A DNA stretch of 36,457 nucleotides, taken from NCBI RefSeq assembly GCF_000308695.1, contig NZ_BAGG01000001.1:1-36457 (forward strand), in the 5' to 3' direction. Within the stretch, counting starts at the first letter, position 1. Each line of letters opens with the position of its first letter. The stretch comes from Nocardia takedensis NBRC 100417. Lineage in GTDB: Bacteria > Actinomycetota > Actinomycetes > Mycobacteriales > Mycobacteriaceae. The translations under genes and the position numbers were made by a program. The notes beneath the pieces are model-generated. The model had not been told where the DNA came from, did no database searches, and worked only from the letters and a program-made list of their open reading frames with translations. This document shows, piece after piece, positions 13,519-24,061 of this stretch.

Positions 13519-15423
13519 TCACGGCGGACCGAGCGGGAGCACCCCGATCGTGATGAGGATCGTGCCGCTCTTGGACACCGTGCTGCCCGCGGGGGGCTGC
13601 TGGGAGGTGATGCGGCCGACGTCGTTGGTGTTCAACGTCGTGACCGTGTTCTGCGCCAACTGACCGTTCCAGCCGAGCTGCCGCAATTCGGCCGCCGCCT
13701 GCGACGGCGTCTTGGACCGCAGGTCCGGCATGCTGATCTGGTCGCCGGAGGACACCCGCACGGTGACCGTGGACCCCTTGTCGGCGGCGGTGCCCGCGGG
13801 CGGATCGGTGCTGATCACCGTGCCCTTGGGCTGGGAGTTCTGCACTTCCTCGATGGTGATCTGGAAGCCCGCGCTCTTGGTCAGCGTGGATTCGGCCTGG
13901 TCGATGGACTGCCCGGCGACGTAGGGGATCGGCACCTGCTCGGGGCCGGAACCGATCGCGATGGTGACCTCGCCGCCCGCGTCGACCTTCTGCCCTTCGG
14001 ACGGCGTCTGGGTGACGACCTTGTCCTTGTCGTCCTCGCTGGACGCCTCGCGGCGCACCTCCGGATTCATCCGCAGGCCCTTGGCGTTGAGTTCCTGTTC
14101 GGCCTGCTGCTGGGTCAGCCGCGCCAGGCGGGGCACCGGGATCTGCGCCGGACCGGTGGAGACCTGCAACGTGACGATGCTGGCCTCGTCCACCCGGGAA
14201 CCGCCCAGCGGTTGGGTGGCGATCACATTGCCCTGGGCCACCTTGGAATCGGGCTTCTCCTGGATGGCGACCGAGAAACCGAGCCGCTCGAGTTCGCGCT
14301 GGGCGGTGGCGGCCGGTTTGTTCGCCAGATCGGGCACCGAGATCTGATCCGGTTTGCTACCCGGCCCGATCAACACCCAGAACAGCGTGAACACCACGGC
14401 CAGCGCGGCCGCCGCGGCCAAGGCCATGTAGGTGGTGCGGCGTTGGGCGCCCTCTTCGGGCGGGTCCTGTTCGGCGGTGTCGTCGCGGCGCTCCACGGTG
14501 CGGAAGGTGCGCGGCGCGGGCTCGTTCGAGCCGAAGACCGTGGTGCGGTCCTCCTCGGTCATCACCATCGGCGCGCTCGGCTTCTGACCGCCGAGCACCC
14601 GGATCAGATCGGCGCGCATCTCCGCCGCGGTCTGGTAGCGGTTGGCCGGATTCTTGCTCATCGCCTTGAGGACGACCGAATCCAGTTCGCGTGGCACACC
14701 CTGGTACACGTGCGACGGCAGGCGCGGGTCCTCGCGGACGTGCTGGTAGGCCACCGCGACCGGGGAATCACCGGTGAACGGCGGCTCCCCGGTGAGGATC
14801 TCGAACAGCACGCAGCCGACCGAGTACACATCCGAGCGCGCGTCGACCGTCTCGCCGCGCGCCTGCTCGGGCGAGAGGTACTGCGCGGTGCCGATGACGG
14901 CGGCGGTCTGGGTCATCGGGTTGGAACTGTCGGCGATGGCGCGGGCGATGCCGAAATCCATCACCTTCACCGCGCCGGCCCGGTTGATCATGATGTTGGC
15001 CGGCTTCATGTCGCGGTGTACGATGCCGGCGCGGTGGCTGAAATCCAGGGCGGCGCAGACGTCGGCGACGACCTCCATGGCCCGGCGCGGCGGCAGCGGT
15101 CCCTTGCCGCGCACGAGGTCGCGCAGGGTGTCGCCGTCGACGTATTCCATGACGATGTAGGGCAGCGGGCCGCCGTCGACCTCGGCCTCGCCGGTGTCGT
15201 ACACCGCGACGATCGCCGGATGGTTCAGCGCCGCCGCGTTCTGCGCCTCGCGCTTGAAGCGCAGGTAGAACGTGGGGTCGCGGGCCAGGTCGGCGCGCAG
15301 CACCTTGATCGCGACATCGCGGCTGAGCCGGAGATCGCGGGCCTTGTGCACCTCCGACATCCCGCCGAATCCGATGATCTCGCCAAGCTCATAGCGCGAG
15401 GAGAGATTCTTCGGGGTCGTCAT
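13519..15423 (-). CDS. pknB: Serine/threonine protein kinase PknB with four PASTA domains
   Basis: A 634-residue membrane kinase (M. tuberculosis PknB has 626). The kinase domain spans residues 11-275: Gly loop GFGGMSE, Lys40, HRD 136-138, DFG 156-158, and the activation loop Thr171 and Thr173 in [18 protein letters not shown], identical to the autophosphorylated sites in M. tuberculosis. A juxtamembrane linker leads to one helix ([20 protein letters not shown], about 340-360), then four extracellular PASTA repeats that bind muropeptide or lipid II. PknB is the essential kinase controlling peptidoglycan synthesis and division. ATG overlaps the pknA stop by four bases. It is the last gene of the cluster and ends in front of the convergent deaminase gene. 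Confidence 0.97.
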   Translation of the reverse strand: MTTPKNLSSRYELGEIIGFGGMSEVHKARDLRLSRDVAIKVLRADLARDPTFYLRFKREAQNAAALNHPAIVAVYDTGEAEVDGGPLPYIVMEYVDGDTLRDLVRGKGPLPPRRAMEVVADVCAALDFSHRAGIVHRDMKPANIMINRAGAVKVMDFGIARAIADSSNPMTQTAAVIGTAQYLSPEQARGETVDARSDVYSVGCVLFEILTGEPPFTGDSPVAVAYQHVREDPRLPSHVYQGVPRELDSVVLKAMSKNPANRYQTAAEMRADLIRVLGGQKPSAPMVMTEEDRTTVFGSNEPAPRTFRTVERRDDTAEQDPPEEGAQRRTTYMALAAAAALAVVFTLFWVLIGPGSKPDQISVPDLANKPAATAQRELERLGFSVAIQEKPDSKVAQGNVIATQPLGGSRVDEASIVTLQVSTGPAQIPVPRLARLTQQQAEQELNAKGLRMNPEVRREASSEDDKDKVVTQTPSEGQKVDAGGEVTIAIGSGPEQVPIPYVAGQSIDQAESTLTKSAGFQITIEEVQNSQPKGTVISTDPPAGTAADKGSTVTVRVSSGDQISMPDLRSKTPSQAAAELRQLGWNGQLAQNTVTTLNTNDVGRITSQQPPAGSTVSKSGTILITIGVLPLGPP

Positions 15424-16910
15424 CGTTGTCCTTGCTCGGCAGAGTTGGGCGCACTGCGGGTGGCCGACGCGCCGCGCGCGCCCGGCCGTTCCTCGAACGG
15501 TAGATCCAGCGTCGGGAACAAGGTCCGGGTCGGCGGTTGGGTGGTGGTCTTGCTGGTCTTGGGCGTCGACGGCCCGAGACTGGTCGTGGTCGTCGTCGTG
15601 CTGGACGGCGGGGGCGGCGGCGGGACCTCGCTGGTCGTCGGCGCGGGTTCCTCGGTCGTCGGGGGCGGCGGCGGGGGAGCCTGCCGGGTGGTGGTCCGCT
15701 CCGGCTCTTCGGTGGTGGTCGGCGGCGGCGTGGTCGTGGAGGTGACCGTCGTCGCGGGCGTGCGCGTCGGGTTCGGGTTGGTGTCGCCGCCGAACAGCAG
15801 CCAGATGGCCGCGCCGCCGAGGATCACCGCGCCGACGCCGAGACCGGCCATCCACTTCTGGGTGTTGGTCCACCCGGTGTTGCCGCCGTGCGGCGGACCG
15901 CCCACCGCGCCGCGGTTCATCGCGGTCGACGGCGGGCCCATCGCGCCCGTCGCCGGACCGTAGCGGGTGTTCGGGTTCTCGCCCTGCGGGATGATCGCGG
16001 TCGGGCCGGGCGGGATCACCCTGGTCGCGCCCTCGGTCGCGGGACCGACGGCCCCGGCGCCCATCGGCATCGGCGGACGGTGACCGGCGCGCACCGCGGC
16101 GACCGCGTCGGCGAACTCGCCGCCGCTGGCGTAGCGGGCATGCGGGTCCTTGCCCATCGTGATCTCGATGAGTTCGCGCACGTTGGGGGGCAGGTCGGCG
16201 GGCATCGGCGGCGGGGTGTCGCGCACGTGCTTCATCGCGACCGTGATCGCGCCGTCGCCGCTGAAGGGCCGCTTGCCCGCGAGCACCTCGTAGCCGACGA
16301 CGCCCAGGGAGTACACGTCACTGGCCGCGGTGGCGTCCTCGCCGACCGCTTGCTCGGGGGCGATGTATTGCGCGGTGCCCATCACCATGCCGGTCTTCGT
16401 GACCGGGGACGCGTCGACCGCCTTGGCGATGCCGAAGTCGGTGATCTTCACCTGGCCGGTCGGCGTCACCAGGATGTTGCCGGGTTTGACGTCGCGGTGC
16501 ACCACGCCCGCGGCATGGGCGACCTCGAGCGCGCGGCCGGTCTGTTCGAGCAGGTCCAGGCCCTGCACCACCGACAACCTGCCCATCCGGCTGAGCACGG
16601 CGTTGAGCGGTTCGCCCTGCACCAACTCCATGACCAGGTAGGCCGTCTCGCCCGCGGACGGGTCGTAGGTCTCGCCGTAGTCGTAGATGCCGGCGATGCC
16701 GGAATGGTTCAGTTGCGCGGTGGTCTTCGCCTCGGTGCGGAACCGCTGGCGGAAGGTGGGGTCGGCCGAGAACTCGGCCTTGAGCACCTTGACGGCCACC
16801 CGGCGGTCGAGCCGGGTGTCGAGCGCTTCCCAGACCTGGCCCATGCCGCCCGTGGCGATGAGCCTCTGGAGGCGGTAGCGGTCCGCGATCATCGCACCGT
16901 TGTTCAGCAT
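15420..16910 (-). CDS. pknA: Serine/threonine protein kinase PknA
   Basis: A 496-residue membrane kinase. Kinase domain at residues 10-275: TGGMGQVW Gly loop, Lys41, HRD 138-140, DFG 158-160, and activation loop Thr171/Thr173 in [20 protein letters not shown]. One transmembrane helix ([20 protein letters not shown]) is followed by a long extracellular Thr/Pro/Ser tail with runs of PPP and TTT, with no PASTA domain. The M. tuberculosis protein has 431 residues, and the difference lies in this tail. PknA phosphorylates cell-shape and division proteins together with PknB. The ATG at 16908-16910 ([12 protein letters not shown]) fits the family; the frame could extend to 17030 into pbpA, which is unlikely. 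Confidence 0.96.
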   Translation of the reverse strand: MLNNGAMIADRYRLQRLIATGGMGQVWEALDTRLDRRVAVKVLKAEFSADPTFRQRFRTEAKTTAQLNHSGIAGIYDYGETYDPSAGETAYLVMELVQGEPLNAVLSRMGRLSVVQGLDLLEQTGRALEVAHAAGVVHRDVKPGNILVTPTGQVKITDFGIAKAVDASPVTKTGMVMGTAQYIAPEQAVGEDATAASDVYSLGVVGYEVLAGKRPFSGDGAITVAMKHVRDTPPPMPADLPPNVRELIEITMGKDPHARYASGGEFADAVAAVRAGHRPPMPMGAGAVGPATEGATRVIPPGPTAIIPQGENPNTRYGPATGAMGPPSTAMNRGAVGGPPHGGNTGWTNTQKWMAGLGVGAVILGGAAIWLLFGGDTNPNPTRTPATTVTSTTTPPPTTTEEPERTTTRQAPPPPPPTTEEPAPTTSEVPPPPPPSSTTTTTTSLGPSTPKTSKTTTQPPTRTLFPTLDLPFEERPGARGASATRSAPNSAEQGQR

Positions 16911-16944
16911 CGGGGCCCCCGTACCTCTCGGACGTTCATATCGT

Positions 16945-18408
16945 TCAGCCCCCCAGACCGGCGTCGAGGACGGCGCGGCCGATCGGTGCGGCCACCGAGC
17001 CACCGGTCGCCGCGAGCGCTCGATCGCCACCGTCCTCGACGAGCACGGCCAGGGCGATCTTCGGGTTCTGCGCGGGAGCGAAGGCGATGTACCACGCGTG
17101 CGGCGGGGTCGAACGCGGATTCTCGCCGTGCTCGGCGGTTCCGGTCTTGGACGCGATGGTGTAGCCGCCGCGTTCGCCGCCCGCGGTGTAACGCTCGGAG
17201 GCGACCATCATCGCGGTCAACTGCGAGGCGACCTGCGCGCTCACCGCCTGACCGACCGAGACGGGTTTGGTCCGGGACAATTCGCTCAGATCGGGTCCTT
17301 GCAACTGATCGACCAGGTACGGCTGCATCCGGACCCCGCCGTTGGCGACGGTCGCCGCGATGACGGCGTTGTCCAGCGGGGTGAGAGCCACATCGCGCTG
17401 GCCGATGCTGCTCTGGCCGAGCGCGGCGTTGTCGGTGATGGTGCCGACCGTACTCTCCGCCACCGGCATCGGAATACCCTCGTGGGGTCCGATGCCGAAC
17501 GCGGCCGCCTCGTCCTTGAGCCGGGCCGAGCCGACCCGCAGACCCAATTCCACGAACGCGGTGTTGCAGGAGCGCCGGAACGCCTCGGTCAGCGAGGCCG
17601 TGGCCTCCGATCCGCACGAGGAGCCGTTGTAGTTCTCCAGCGTGGTCGTGGTGTCGGGCAGGGTGATGTTCGGCGCGGCGGTGAACTGGTCGTCGGGGGT
17701 GGCGACCCGGTTCGACAGCGCCGCGGCGGTGGTGATCACCTTGAACGTCGAGCCCGGCGGGTAGGTCTGGGAGATCGCGCGATTGAGCATCGGCTGATCG
17801 GGATCGCTGGTCAGGGCGTCCCACGCCTCGGTGGTGGACGCGCCGTCGTGCCCGACCAGTTGGTTGGGGTCGTAGCTCGGCGTGGAGACCATGGTCAGGA
17901 TCTTGCCGGTACTCGGCTCGATCGCCACCACCGAACCGGTGTAGCCCTTGGCGGTCAACTGTTCGTAGGCGACCTGCTGCATCACCGGGTTGATGGTGGT
18001 CAGCACGTTGCCGCCGCGCGGATCGCGGCCGGAGACCATATCGATCAGCCGCGAACCGAACAACTGGCTGTCGGAACCGTTGAGCACCGAGTCCTCGGCG
18101 CGTTCGAGCCCGGTGCTGCCGTACTGGATCGAGTAGAAGCCGGTCGCCGGGGCGAAGGCCGCCGGATCGGTCGGGTAGGTGCGCAGGTACTTGTAGCGGT
18201 CCTCGGTGGCGACCGAACTGGCCAGCACCGTGCCGCCCGCGGAGATCTGGCCGCGCTGGCGGGCGTACTCGTCGAGCAGCACCCGCGAGTTGCGCGGATC
18301 GGTGCGGTAGTCGTCGGCCTTGATGACCTGGACGTAGGTGGCGTTGAGCAGCAGCGCGACGATCATCACCATCACCGCGACCGCGACCCGCCGTAGGGGA
18401 GTGTTCAT
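16945..18408 (-). CDS. pbpA: Class B penicillin-binding protein PbpA (D,D-transpeptidase)
   Basis: A 487-residue membrane-anchored transpeptidase (491 in M. tuberculosis). An N-terminal signal anchor is at residues 8-28 ([19 protein letters not shown]). The penicillin-binding domain has all three motifs: STFK with nucleophile Ser220, SCN at 280-282, and KTG at 421-423. It cross-links peptidoglycan strands polymerised by RodA and is needed for septation in mycobacteria. ATG overlaps the rodA stop (ATGA), so SEDS polymerase and transpeptidase are made together. A 34-base gap separates it from pknA. Confidence 0.97.
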   Translation of the reverse strand: MNTPLRRVAVAVMVMIVALLLNATYVQVIKADDYRTDPRNSRVLLDEYARQRGQISAGGTVLASSVATEDRYKYLRTYPTDPAAFAPATGFYSIQYGSTGLERAEDSVLNGSDSQLFGSRLIDMVSGRDPRGGNVLTTINPVMQQVAYEQLTAKGYTGSVVAIEPSTGKILTMVSTPSYDPNQLVGHDGASTTEAWDALTSDPDQPMLNRAISQTYPPGSTFKVITTAAALSNRVATPDDQFTAAPNITLPDTTTTLENYNGSSCGSEATASLTEAFRRSCNTAFVELGLRVGSARLKDEAAAFGIGPHEGIPMPVAESTVGTITDNAALGQSSIGQRDVALTPLDNAVIAATVANGGVRMQPYLVDQLQGPDLSELSRTKPVSVGQAVSAQVASQLTAMMVASERYTAGGERGGYTIASKTGTAEHGENPRSTPPHAWYIAFAPAQNPKIALAVLVEDGGDRALAATGGSVAAPIGRAVLDAGLGG

Positions 18409-19880
18409 TCCTGCGGCCTCGCTTCCCCGCGTCGCAGCAGTTCGGTCTGGGCTTCGGCGATGGGCGGGGCCGGTGTGTTCTTGCGCACCGGGGCGGGGGC
18501 GCGGGCGGCGTCGGAGACCTTGATCAGCAACGCCAGCAGCGCGTAGTTGGCCAGCAGCGAGGACCCGCCGTAGGAGATGAACGGCGTGGTCAGACCGGTC
18601 AGCGGGATCAGTTTCGTGACACCGCCGACCACGACGAACAACTGCACCGCGATCGTGAACGACAGCCCGGCGGCCAGCAGCTTGCCGAAGCTGTCGCGCA
18701 CCGCGATGGCCGTGCGCAGGCCGCGGATCACCAGAACCATGAACAGGATCAGTACGGCGCTGAGCCCGATCAGGCCCAACTCCTCGCCGATGGTGGTGAC
18801 GATGAAGTCGGTCTTGGCGAAGGGCACCGTGTTGGGCCGTCCGCTGCCGAGTCCGGTGCCCGCCAGGCCGCCGGTCGCGAAGCCGAACAGCGATTGCGAG
18901 ATCTGGTAGCCGGTGTTGTTGTAGTCGGCGAACGGGTCGAGCCAGGTGTTGACGCGGACCCGCACGTGGCCGAACAGGTTGTAGGCGAAGACGAAACCGA
19001 GGGCGAGCAGTCCGCCGCCGATGATGAGCCAGCCGACCCGCTCGGTCGCGATGTAGAGCATCACCAGCACGGTGCCGAAGATCAGCAGCGAGGTGCCGAG
19101 GTCCTTCTCGAACACCAGCACGCCGATGCAGACGATCCACACCGCCAGGATCGGGCCGAGGTCGCGGGCGCGCGGGAACTCCATGCCGAGCATGTGTTTG
19201 CCCGCGGTGGTGAACAGGTCGCGCTTGGCGACGAGGACCGAGGCGAAGAAGATGATCAGCAGGATCTTGGCGAATTCGCCCGGCTGCACGCTGAATCCGG
19301 GCAGCCGGATCCAGATCTTCGCGCCGTTGGTCTCGGAGAACCGGCTCGGCAGCAGCGCCGGGATCATCAGCGCGACCAACCCGACCAGGCCCAGGGTGTA
19401 GCTGTAGCGGGCCAGGGTGCGGTAGTCGCGCAGCACGACCAGCACGCCGATGAACATCACCATGCCCAGGCCGGTCCACATGATCTGCTGGTTGGCGTCG
19501 GGGGAGGGGATCGCCACCGAGTTGAACTCGGCGTTCTGCGCAGCGCCCAGGTCGAGTCGGTGGATCAGCACCAGACCGAGACCGTTGAGCACGGCCACGA
19601 TCGGCAGCAGCAGCGGGTCGGCGAAGGGCGCGAAGCGGCGCACCGCCAAGTGGGCGATGCCGAACAGGCCCAGGAACGCGAACCCGTACTTGGCGATGTC
19701 CCAGGTGATCGACTGTTCCTGACTGGCTTCGACCAGGAACAGCGACACCGTGGTGATCACCGCCGCGAACGCCAACAGCAGCAGTTCGGAGTTGCGCCGG
19801 GTGGAGGGCGGCGGCGCGGGAGCGAAACCGCCCGGGGGACTCGGGAATGCCCCGGCGGAAGGAGGTGCCGGTGCGGACAT
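18405..19880 (-). CDS. rodA: SEDS peptidoglycan polymerase RodA (FtsW/RodA/SpoVE family)
   Basis: A 491-residue polytopic membrane protein with about 12 helices behind a Pro/Ala-rich cytoplasmic N terminus. Family motifs: [20 protein letters not shown] (GFSxQPxEfaK, with the conserved Glu), [16 protein letters not shown] (catalytic-region Asp), GEELGLIG and [15 protein letters not shown], the C-terminal signature. It is a lipid II glycosyltransferase paired with PbpA. The ATG is at 19878-19880 and shares one base with the pstP stop. The M. tuberculosis protein has 469 residues; the extra length is the N-terminal tail. Confidence 0.97.
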   Translation of the reverse strand: MSAPAPPSAGAFPSPPGGFAPAPPPSTRRNSELLLLAFAAVITTVSLFLVEASQEQSITWDIAKYGFAFLGLFGIAHLAVRRFAPFADPLLLPIVAVLNGLGLVLIHRLDLGAAQNAEFNSVAIPSPDANQQIMWTGLGMVMFIGVLVVLRDYRTLARYSYTLGLVGLVALMIPALLPSRFSETNGAKIWIRLPGFSVQPGEFAKILLIIFFASVLVAKRDLFTTAGKHMLGMEFPRARDLGPILAVWIVCIGVLVFEKDLGTSLLIFGTVLVMLYIATERVGWLIIGGGLLALGFVFAYNLFGHVRVRVNTWLDPFADYNNTGYQISQSLFGFATGGLAGTGLGSGRPNTVPFAKTDFIVTTIGEELGLIGLSAVLILFMVLVIRGLRTAIAVRDSFGKLLAAGLSFTIAVQLFVVVGGVTKLIPLTGLTTPFISYGGSSLLANYALLALLIKVSDAARAPAPVRKNTPAPPIAEAQTELLRRGEARPQE

Positions 19881-21421
19881 CAGTCCGTCACCCGGCAGTT
19901 CTCCCCCGCGATCTGGGGGTTCGGCGACGCGGTCGACGTCGGCGCGGTGGGCTCCACCTTCGTCGGTGTCTTGACGTCGGTACCCCTGGTGTCGTCCGGG
20001 TTGGGTGCCGGACTCGGTTCGGTGCTCGGCGGCGGCGTATCGGTGGGGGTGCCCGCGGGCTGCGCGGGATCACCGGGGACCACACCCGGCTGCGGGCCCG
20101 GCGGGGGCTGCGGAGCGGGGGTGGGCGTCGGCGTCGGCTGGACCTGCTGCTTGGGCTGGCAGGCGGGCAGCAGTTCCTGCTTGGCCAGCAGGCGCATCTG
20201 CTCCTCGGCCTTGCCCAGCGAACCGGGCGGCAGGCCCTTGGTGACCTGGTCGCGTCCGGTCTGCTTGAGATCGTCCACCCTCAGCGGTTTGCAGGAGGCG
20301 GGCGGTTCGGTGCCGACCTTCAGGATCGTCAGATCGCCCGCCTTGTTCACGCAACCGATGGTGTCGACCTCGTGGATCGAGTAGCCGAGCACCGAGCCCG
20401 GCAGTCCGCGCAGGATCACGACCTGGCCGCCGTCCGCGCCGACGTAGTAGTTGTTGCGGATCATCTTGTAGCCCACCAGCAGTCCGACGCCGATGGCGAT
20501 GATCAGGCCGACCGCGAGCAGGATCCACCGCAGTTTGTGGGACTTGCCCGGCGCGGGGGGTTCCGGTGTCGGCGCCGCCCTACGGGGCGGAGTCGCTCGT
20601 GGGGGGCGCATCGCCGCCGCCCGGCCCGCCGCGGTGTTCGGCGGCGGAGTGTCCTCGTCCTGACCGGAGGCCGCGCCCGCCACGATGGGATGGCTCTGGC
20701 CGTAGTCGAGATCGATGACGTCGGCGACGACGACGGTGACGTTGTCCGGGCCACCGCTGCGCAACGCGAGTTCGATGAGACGATCGGCACATTCGTCGGT
20801 GGTGCCCTCGCGCATGGTGTTGGCGATGGTCTCGTCGCTGACCACGTCGGAGAGTCCGTCCGAGCACAGCAGATACCGGTCACCGGCGCGGGCCTCGCGC
20901 ATGATGAGTGTGGGATCGATCTCGTTGCCGGTCAGCGCGCGCATGATCAGCGAGCGCTGCGGATGGGTGTGCGCCTGCTCCGGGGTGATCCTGCCCTCGT
21001 CCACCAGCGACTGCACGAACGTGTCGTCCCTGGTGATCTGGGCCAGCTCGCCGCCGCGCAACAGGTAGGCGCGCGAGTCGCCGATGTGCACGAGCCCGAG
21101 TTTCTTGCCCGCGAACAGGATCGCGGTGAGCGTGGTGCCCATCCCGTCGAGTTCGGGTTCTTCCTCGACCTGATCGGCGATCGCGGCATTGCCCTCACGG
21201 GTGGCCGAGTCGAGTTTGCCGAGCAGATCGTCGCCCGGTTCGTCGTCGTCGAGGTGGGCCAGGGCGGCGATCATCAGCTGCGAGGCGACCTCGCCCGCCG
21301 CGTGCCCGCCCATGCCGTCGGCCAGCGCGAGCAACCGTGCTCCCGCGTAGACCGAATCCTCGTTGTTACCCCGGACAAGACCTCTGTCGCTGCGCGCTGC
21401 GTAGCGGAGAACAAGTGTCAC
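19880..21421 (-). CDS. pstP: PP2C-type Ser/Thr protein phosphatase PstP
   Basis: A 513-residue membrane phosphatase (514 in M. tuberculosis) that dephosphorylates PknA, PknB and their substrates. The PP2C domain covers residues 5-240: EDS near residue 21, [14 protein letters not shown] (metal Asp35), [20 protein letters not shown] and [13 protein letters not shown] Pro/Arg-rich juxtamembrane segment, a helix ([20 protein letters not shown]) and an extracellular region follow; the last 100 residues are Pro/Thr-rich and low in complexity. GTG start (21419-21421) overlaps the fhaB stop. It is the only antagonist of the two kinases in this cluster. Confidence 0.97.
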   Translation of the reverse strand: MTLVLRYAARSDRGLVRGNNEDSVYAGARLLALADGMGGHAAGEVASQLMIAALAHLDDDEPGDDLLGKLDSATREGNAAIADQVEEEPELDGMGTTLTAILFAGKKLGLVHIGDSRAYLLRGGELAQITRDDTFVQSLVDEGRITPEQAHTHPQRSLIMRALTGNEIDPTLIMREARAGDRYLLCSDGLSDVVSDETIANTMREGTTDECADRLIELALRSGGPDNVTVVVADVIDLDYGQSHPIVAGAASGQDEDTPPPNTAAGRAAAMRPPRATPPRRAAPTPEPPAPGKSHKLRWILLAVGLIIAIGVGLLVGYKMIRNNYYVGADGGQVVILRGLPGSVLGYSIHEVDTIGCVNKAGDLTILKVGTEPPASCKPLRVDDLKQTGRDQVTKGLPPGSLGKAEEQMRLLAKQELLPACQPKQQVQPTPTPTPAPQPPPGPQPGVVPGDPAQPAGTPTDTPPPSTEPSPAPNPDDTRGTDVKTPTKVEPTAPTSTASPNPQIAGENCRVTD

Positions 21422-21885
21422 GATCGCAGCTCGATCACTGTTTTGCCGACACGAACAGGGGTGCCGAGCGGAACACGGACGGCGGTCGTCACCTTCGCGC
21501 GATCGAGGTACGTACCGTTGGTGGAACCCAGATCCTCGACGTACCAGTCGTCACCGCGTGGGGACAGTCGCGCATGCCTGGTCGAGGCGTAGTCATCGGT
21601 GAGCACCAGCGTGGAATCGTCCGCACGCCCGATCAGCACCGGCTGGGTGCTGAGCGTTATGCGGGTGCCGGCGAGTGAACCTTGAGTCACCACAAGATAT
21701 TTGGCGCCCTTCTGGCCTCGGCTGAAGGAAGGCAGCACCGCGGAACCGCGTGCGGCCCTGGGCTGTATCCGAACGCCGGATGCCGCGTAGATGTCGCTGC
21801 GCAAGGTACGCATCACCGCCCACACGAACAGCCACAAGAGCAGCAGGAACCCCGCGCGGGTCAGTTGCAGGATCAGTCCCTGCAC
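21418..21885 (-). CDS. fhaB: FHA-domain protein FhaB (FipA)
   Basis: A 155-residue protein, the same length as in M. tuberculosis. An N-terminal helix (AGFLLLLWLFVWAVM, residues 10-25) contains TR-L residues resembling the phosphorylated Thr region of its orthologue. The C-terminal FHA domain (residues 65-150) has the phosphothreonine-binding signature GRADDSTLVLTDDYASTRHA and [11 protein letters not shown]. FhaB binds phosphorylated PknA/PknB partners and helps link FtsZ and FtsQ. GTG at 21883-21885 is set by an excellent AGGAGGTGG six bases upstream. A 222-base gap separates it from fhaA, so it may have its own promoter. Confidence 0.96.
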   Translation of the reverse strand: MQGLILQLTRAGFLLLLWLFVWAVMRTLRSDIYAASGVRIQPRAARGSAVLPSFSRGQKGAKYLVVTQGSLAGTRITLSTQPVLIGRADDSTLVLTDDYASTRHARLSPRGDDWYVEDLGSTNGTYLDRAKVTTAVRVPLGTPVRVGKTVIELRS

Positions 21886-22107
21886 GGCGTTCCACCTCCT
21901 GTTCGACCGTGTGTCCGTCGGTGCCGTCGGTGCGGTTCGACCCACCCCGCGAGCTGCCTGCCTCGCGCGGCACCGGTGGGGTGCCGTGCGCGTTGGCAGC
22001 ATCATAGGGCCGTCGGACGATTTCGATCACGATAAGGCCGCAGAACCCCGGGTTGCCATGTGGGGACGCGTCATGCCGTGATCCGCATCGCGAGCGAGCT
22101 TACGGGA

Positions 22108-23568
22108 TCAGACGATACGGATCAGGATCTCGGAATGTCCGGCGCGGATGACATCGCCGTCGGCGAGCTGCCAATCCTGGACGGGCGACCCGTTGACCAG
22201 GGTGCCGTTGGTGGAACCGAGGTCCGACAGCATGGCCGTCTGGCCGTCCCACCTGACCTCGATGTGGCGGCGCGAGACACCGGTGTCGGGCAGGCGGAAG
22301 TGCGCGTCCTGGCCGCGGCCGATGATGTTGCTGCCCTCCCGTAGCTGGTACGTGCGGCCGCTGCCGTCGTCGAGCTGGAGGGTGGCCGAGAATCCCGAAC
22401 CGGCCTGCGCGCCCGCAGCGTAGCCGCCGGGCGAGGTGTAGCCGGGCTGGGCCCCGTAGCCGGGCTGTTGCGAGTACGCCTGGCCGTAGCCCTGCTGCTC
22501 GTCGGGGCCGTACGGGCTCTGCTCGGGATAACCCTGGTCACCGTAGCCGGATTCGGCGTAGCCCTGCTGCCCGTAGCTCTGCTGGCCGTAGCCCTGCTGC
22601 CCGTAGCCGGGATCGCCGTAGCCCTGGTCGCCGTATCCGCCCTGCTGGCCGTAGCCGCCTTGGCCGTAGCCCTGCTGGCCGTAGCCCTGGTCGCCGTAGC
22701 CGGGCTCCTGGTAGCCGGGCTGCTGGCCGTAGCCCTGTTCGCCATAGCCTTGCTGGCCGGGCTGGCCGCCGCCGTAGCCGCGTTCACCACCACCGCCCCC
22801 GTACCCGCCAGGTTGTTGGGGTTGTTGGCCGTAGTTCTGGTCCTGATACGCCTGTTGGCCGTACTGGCCGCCGTGACCGCCCTGCTGGTAGTCGTAGCCG
22901 TTCTGGTAATCGCCGTACCCCTGCTGCGACTCCGGAGCCTGGTAGTCGGCGCCACCGCCGTATCCCGCGCCGCCCGCGCCGCCGCGCGCGTACTCGTCGT
23001 GGTACGCCCCGTTCTGGGGACCGGGCCGCCCCGCCGGCGGCGGCGCGTACCCGCGGCTGCGTGGATCGGACTCCGCGGGCTCACGGCTCGGGTCGTAGCC
23101 AGAGTTCTGCGTCATGGGGCCAGCTCCTGGTTGCGGGTTAGCGGGTCGTTGTGGCGGGGGTTCGGGGCTGCGAGCCTGGGGTGCTCTGCGGCTCGCGTCG
23201 GGATCGACGCTGCCGCTCGTCCTGAACTGTCCGGTGTGCAGCGTAGGTGATGCCTGGAACGCTACGTGTACTTCGCCGTAGGTCTGCCACCCTTGATCGC
23301 GGATGTAGTCCTGGAGATGTTTGGCGAACGCGCGGGTCGTGAGCTCGTGATCGGCGTCCAGTTGTTCGTGGTCGGAAGTATTGATGGTTATCACATAGCT
23401 GTTCGGAGCCAGCAGGTGCCCGCCGCCCACATCCTGGACGTGGTCCGCGGCCTCCTGCTGGAGCGCGGCCTCCACTTCCCTGGGTACGACGCTGCCGCCG
23501 AAGGCGCGGGCGAACGCGTCGTCGACGGTGCCTCGCAGGCGACGCTCGAAACGGTCGACGATGCCCAT
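22108..23568 (-). CDS. fhaA: FHA-domain protein FhaA with DUF3662 N-terminal domain
   Basis: A 486-residue protein in three parts: residues 1-115, the DUF3662 domain ([20 protein letters not shown] onward), which in relatives binds other division proteins; residues 125-385, a low-complexity Gln/Gly/Tyr/Pro linker with many GYGQQ-type repeats; residues 395-486, an FHA domain with [19 protein letters not shown] and [12 protein letters not shown]. FhaA regulates peptidoglycan synthesis in mycobacteria, partly by binding phosphorylated MviN. The ATG at 23566-23568 has GGGAGG five bases upstream. It is the first gene of the seven-gene cluster. Confidence 0.96.
   Translation of the reverse strand: MGIVDRFERRLRGTVDDAFARAFGGSVVPREVEAALQQEAADHVQDVGGGHLLAPNSYVITINTSDHEQLDADHELTTRAFAKHLQDYIRDQGWQTYGEVHVAFQASPTLHTGQFRTSGSVDPDASRRAPQARSPEPPPQRPANPQPGAGPMTQNSGYDPSREPAESDPRSRGYAPPPAGRPGPQNGAYHDEYARGGAGGAGYGGGADYQAPESQQGYGDYQNGYDYQQGGHGGQYGQQAYQDQNYGQQPQQPGGYGGGGGERGYGGGQPGQQGYGEQGYGQQPGYQEPGYGDQGYGQQGYGQGGYGQQGGYGDQGYGDPGYGQQGYGQQSYGQQGYAESGYGDQGYPEQSPYGPDEQQGYGQAYSQQPGYGAQPGYTSPGGYAAGAQAGSGFSATLQLDDGSGRTYQLREGSNIIGRGQDAHFRLPDTGVSRRHIEVRWDGQTAMLSDLGSTNGTLVNGSPVQDWQLADGDVIRAGHSEILIRIV
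22440..22960 (-). repeat. Tandem GYGQQ-type coding repeat inside fhaA
   Basis: The plus strand shows many copies of TAGCCCTGCTGCCCG-like 15-24-base units, which encode GQQGYG, GDQGYG, EPGYG and similar pentapeptides on the minus strand. Units vary, so slippage is likely to have shaped the length. It encodes an intrinsically disordered linker between the two FhaA domains, comparable to the Gln/Gly-rich linker of mycobacterial FhaA. Confidence 0.85.
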
Positions 23569-23814
23569 TCCGGCCTCCCTTCGGTGAGCGTCTCCGTGAG
23601 CCTCTACTCGTTCATAACAACGACACACGCGCATGGCGTGTCGCGTACCGACCACGTTCCTTGCATGATATCCACGATCGTCCACACCTGTAACTCCCGG
23701 AAACCCCCGGTGGTTCCCGGTGTCGCGAACGGGTTCGGCCGGCCCCCTGTCCGGGCCGGTCAGGGGGCGATTTCGTAAACCGCGCGCCCCCGTGATACCT
23801 TCATCCAGTCGCTC
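23569..23814. promoter_or_regulatory. Divergent control region of the fhaA cluster and tRNA-Leu
   Basis: This region must hold the promoter of the seven-gene cell-wall cluster on the left and of tRNA-Leu on the right. It contains an imperfect dyad CGACACACGC with GCGTGTCG at 23621-23643, and TCGTCCACA at 23678-23686, one mismatch from a DnaA box. AT-rich blocks near 23610 and 23665 are promoter candidates. No gene is seen. Confidence 0.5.
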
Positions 23815-23897
23815 GGGCGAGTGGCGGAATGGCAGACGCGCTGGCTTCAGGTGCCAGTGTCCTTCGGGACGTGGGGGTTCAAGTCCCCCTTCGCCCA
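23815..23897 (+). tRNA. leuT: tRNA-Leu (anticodon CAG)
   Basis: An 83-base class II tRNA: acceptor GGGCGAG pairs with TTCGCCC (one G-T pair) and the discriminator is A at 23897. Anticodon stem CTGGC/GCCAG encloses TTCAGGT with anticodon CAG at 23848-23850. A long variable arm (TGTCCTTCGGGACG) and T arm GGGGG-TTCAAGT-CCCCC follow. CCA is not encoded. Its place after fhaA matches leuT of M. tuberculosis. Confidence 0.97.
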
Positions 23898-23903
23898 CAA
23901 TAC

Positions 23904-23944
23904 CGACGAAAGGTCCGTACCGCGCAGGTACGGACCTTTCGTCG
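23904..23944 (+). terminator. Terminator hairpin of tRNA-Leu
   Basis: A perfect 18-bp inverted repeat (23904-23921 and 23927-23944) with loop GCGCA starts seven bases after the tRNA. Its left arm carries GAAAGG and its right arm CCTTTC, giving a short U run inside the stem. Confidence 0.85.
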
Positions 23945-24061
23945 TCTTCGGGTCGGATACTCGGCGGGCCGTGGAATGGACGACCGTCCAGGTCGGTACC
24001 CCGGGACGCGAGGTGTCGGCTTAGCCTGGAGCCGCCCCAGTCGCCGATCGAAGGGCCGCCC

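Noticed and set aside
16911..17030. N-terminal extension of PknA
   Set aside because: It would overlap the pbpA end and adds residues unlike any PknA; ATG at 16908-16910 matches the family start.
22440..22960. Possible CRISPR array or satellite
   Set aside because: Repeat units are short, contiguous and in the fhaA reading frame; there are no unique spacers.
22468..23250. Plus-strand frame with repeated [11 protein letters not shown], looking like a membrane protein
   Set aside because: It is the antisense reading of the GYGQQ repeat of fhaA; no ribosome binding site and no family resemblance.
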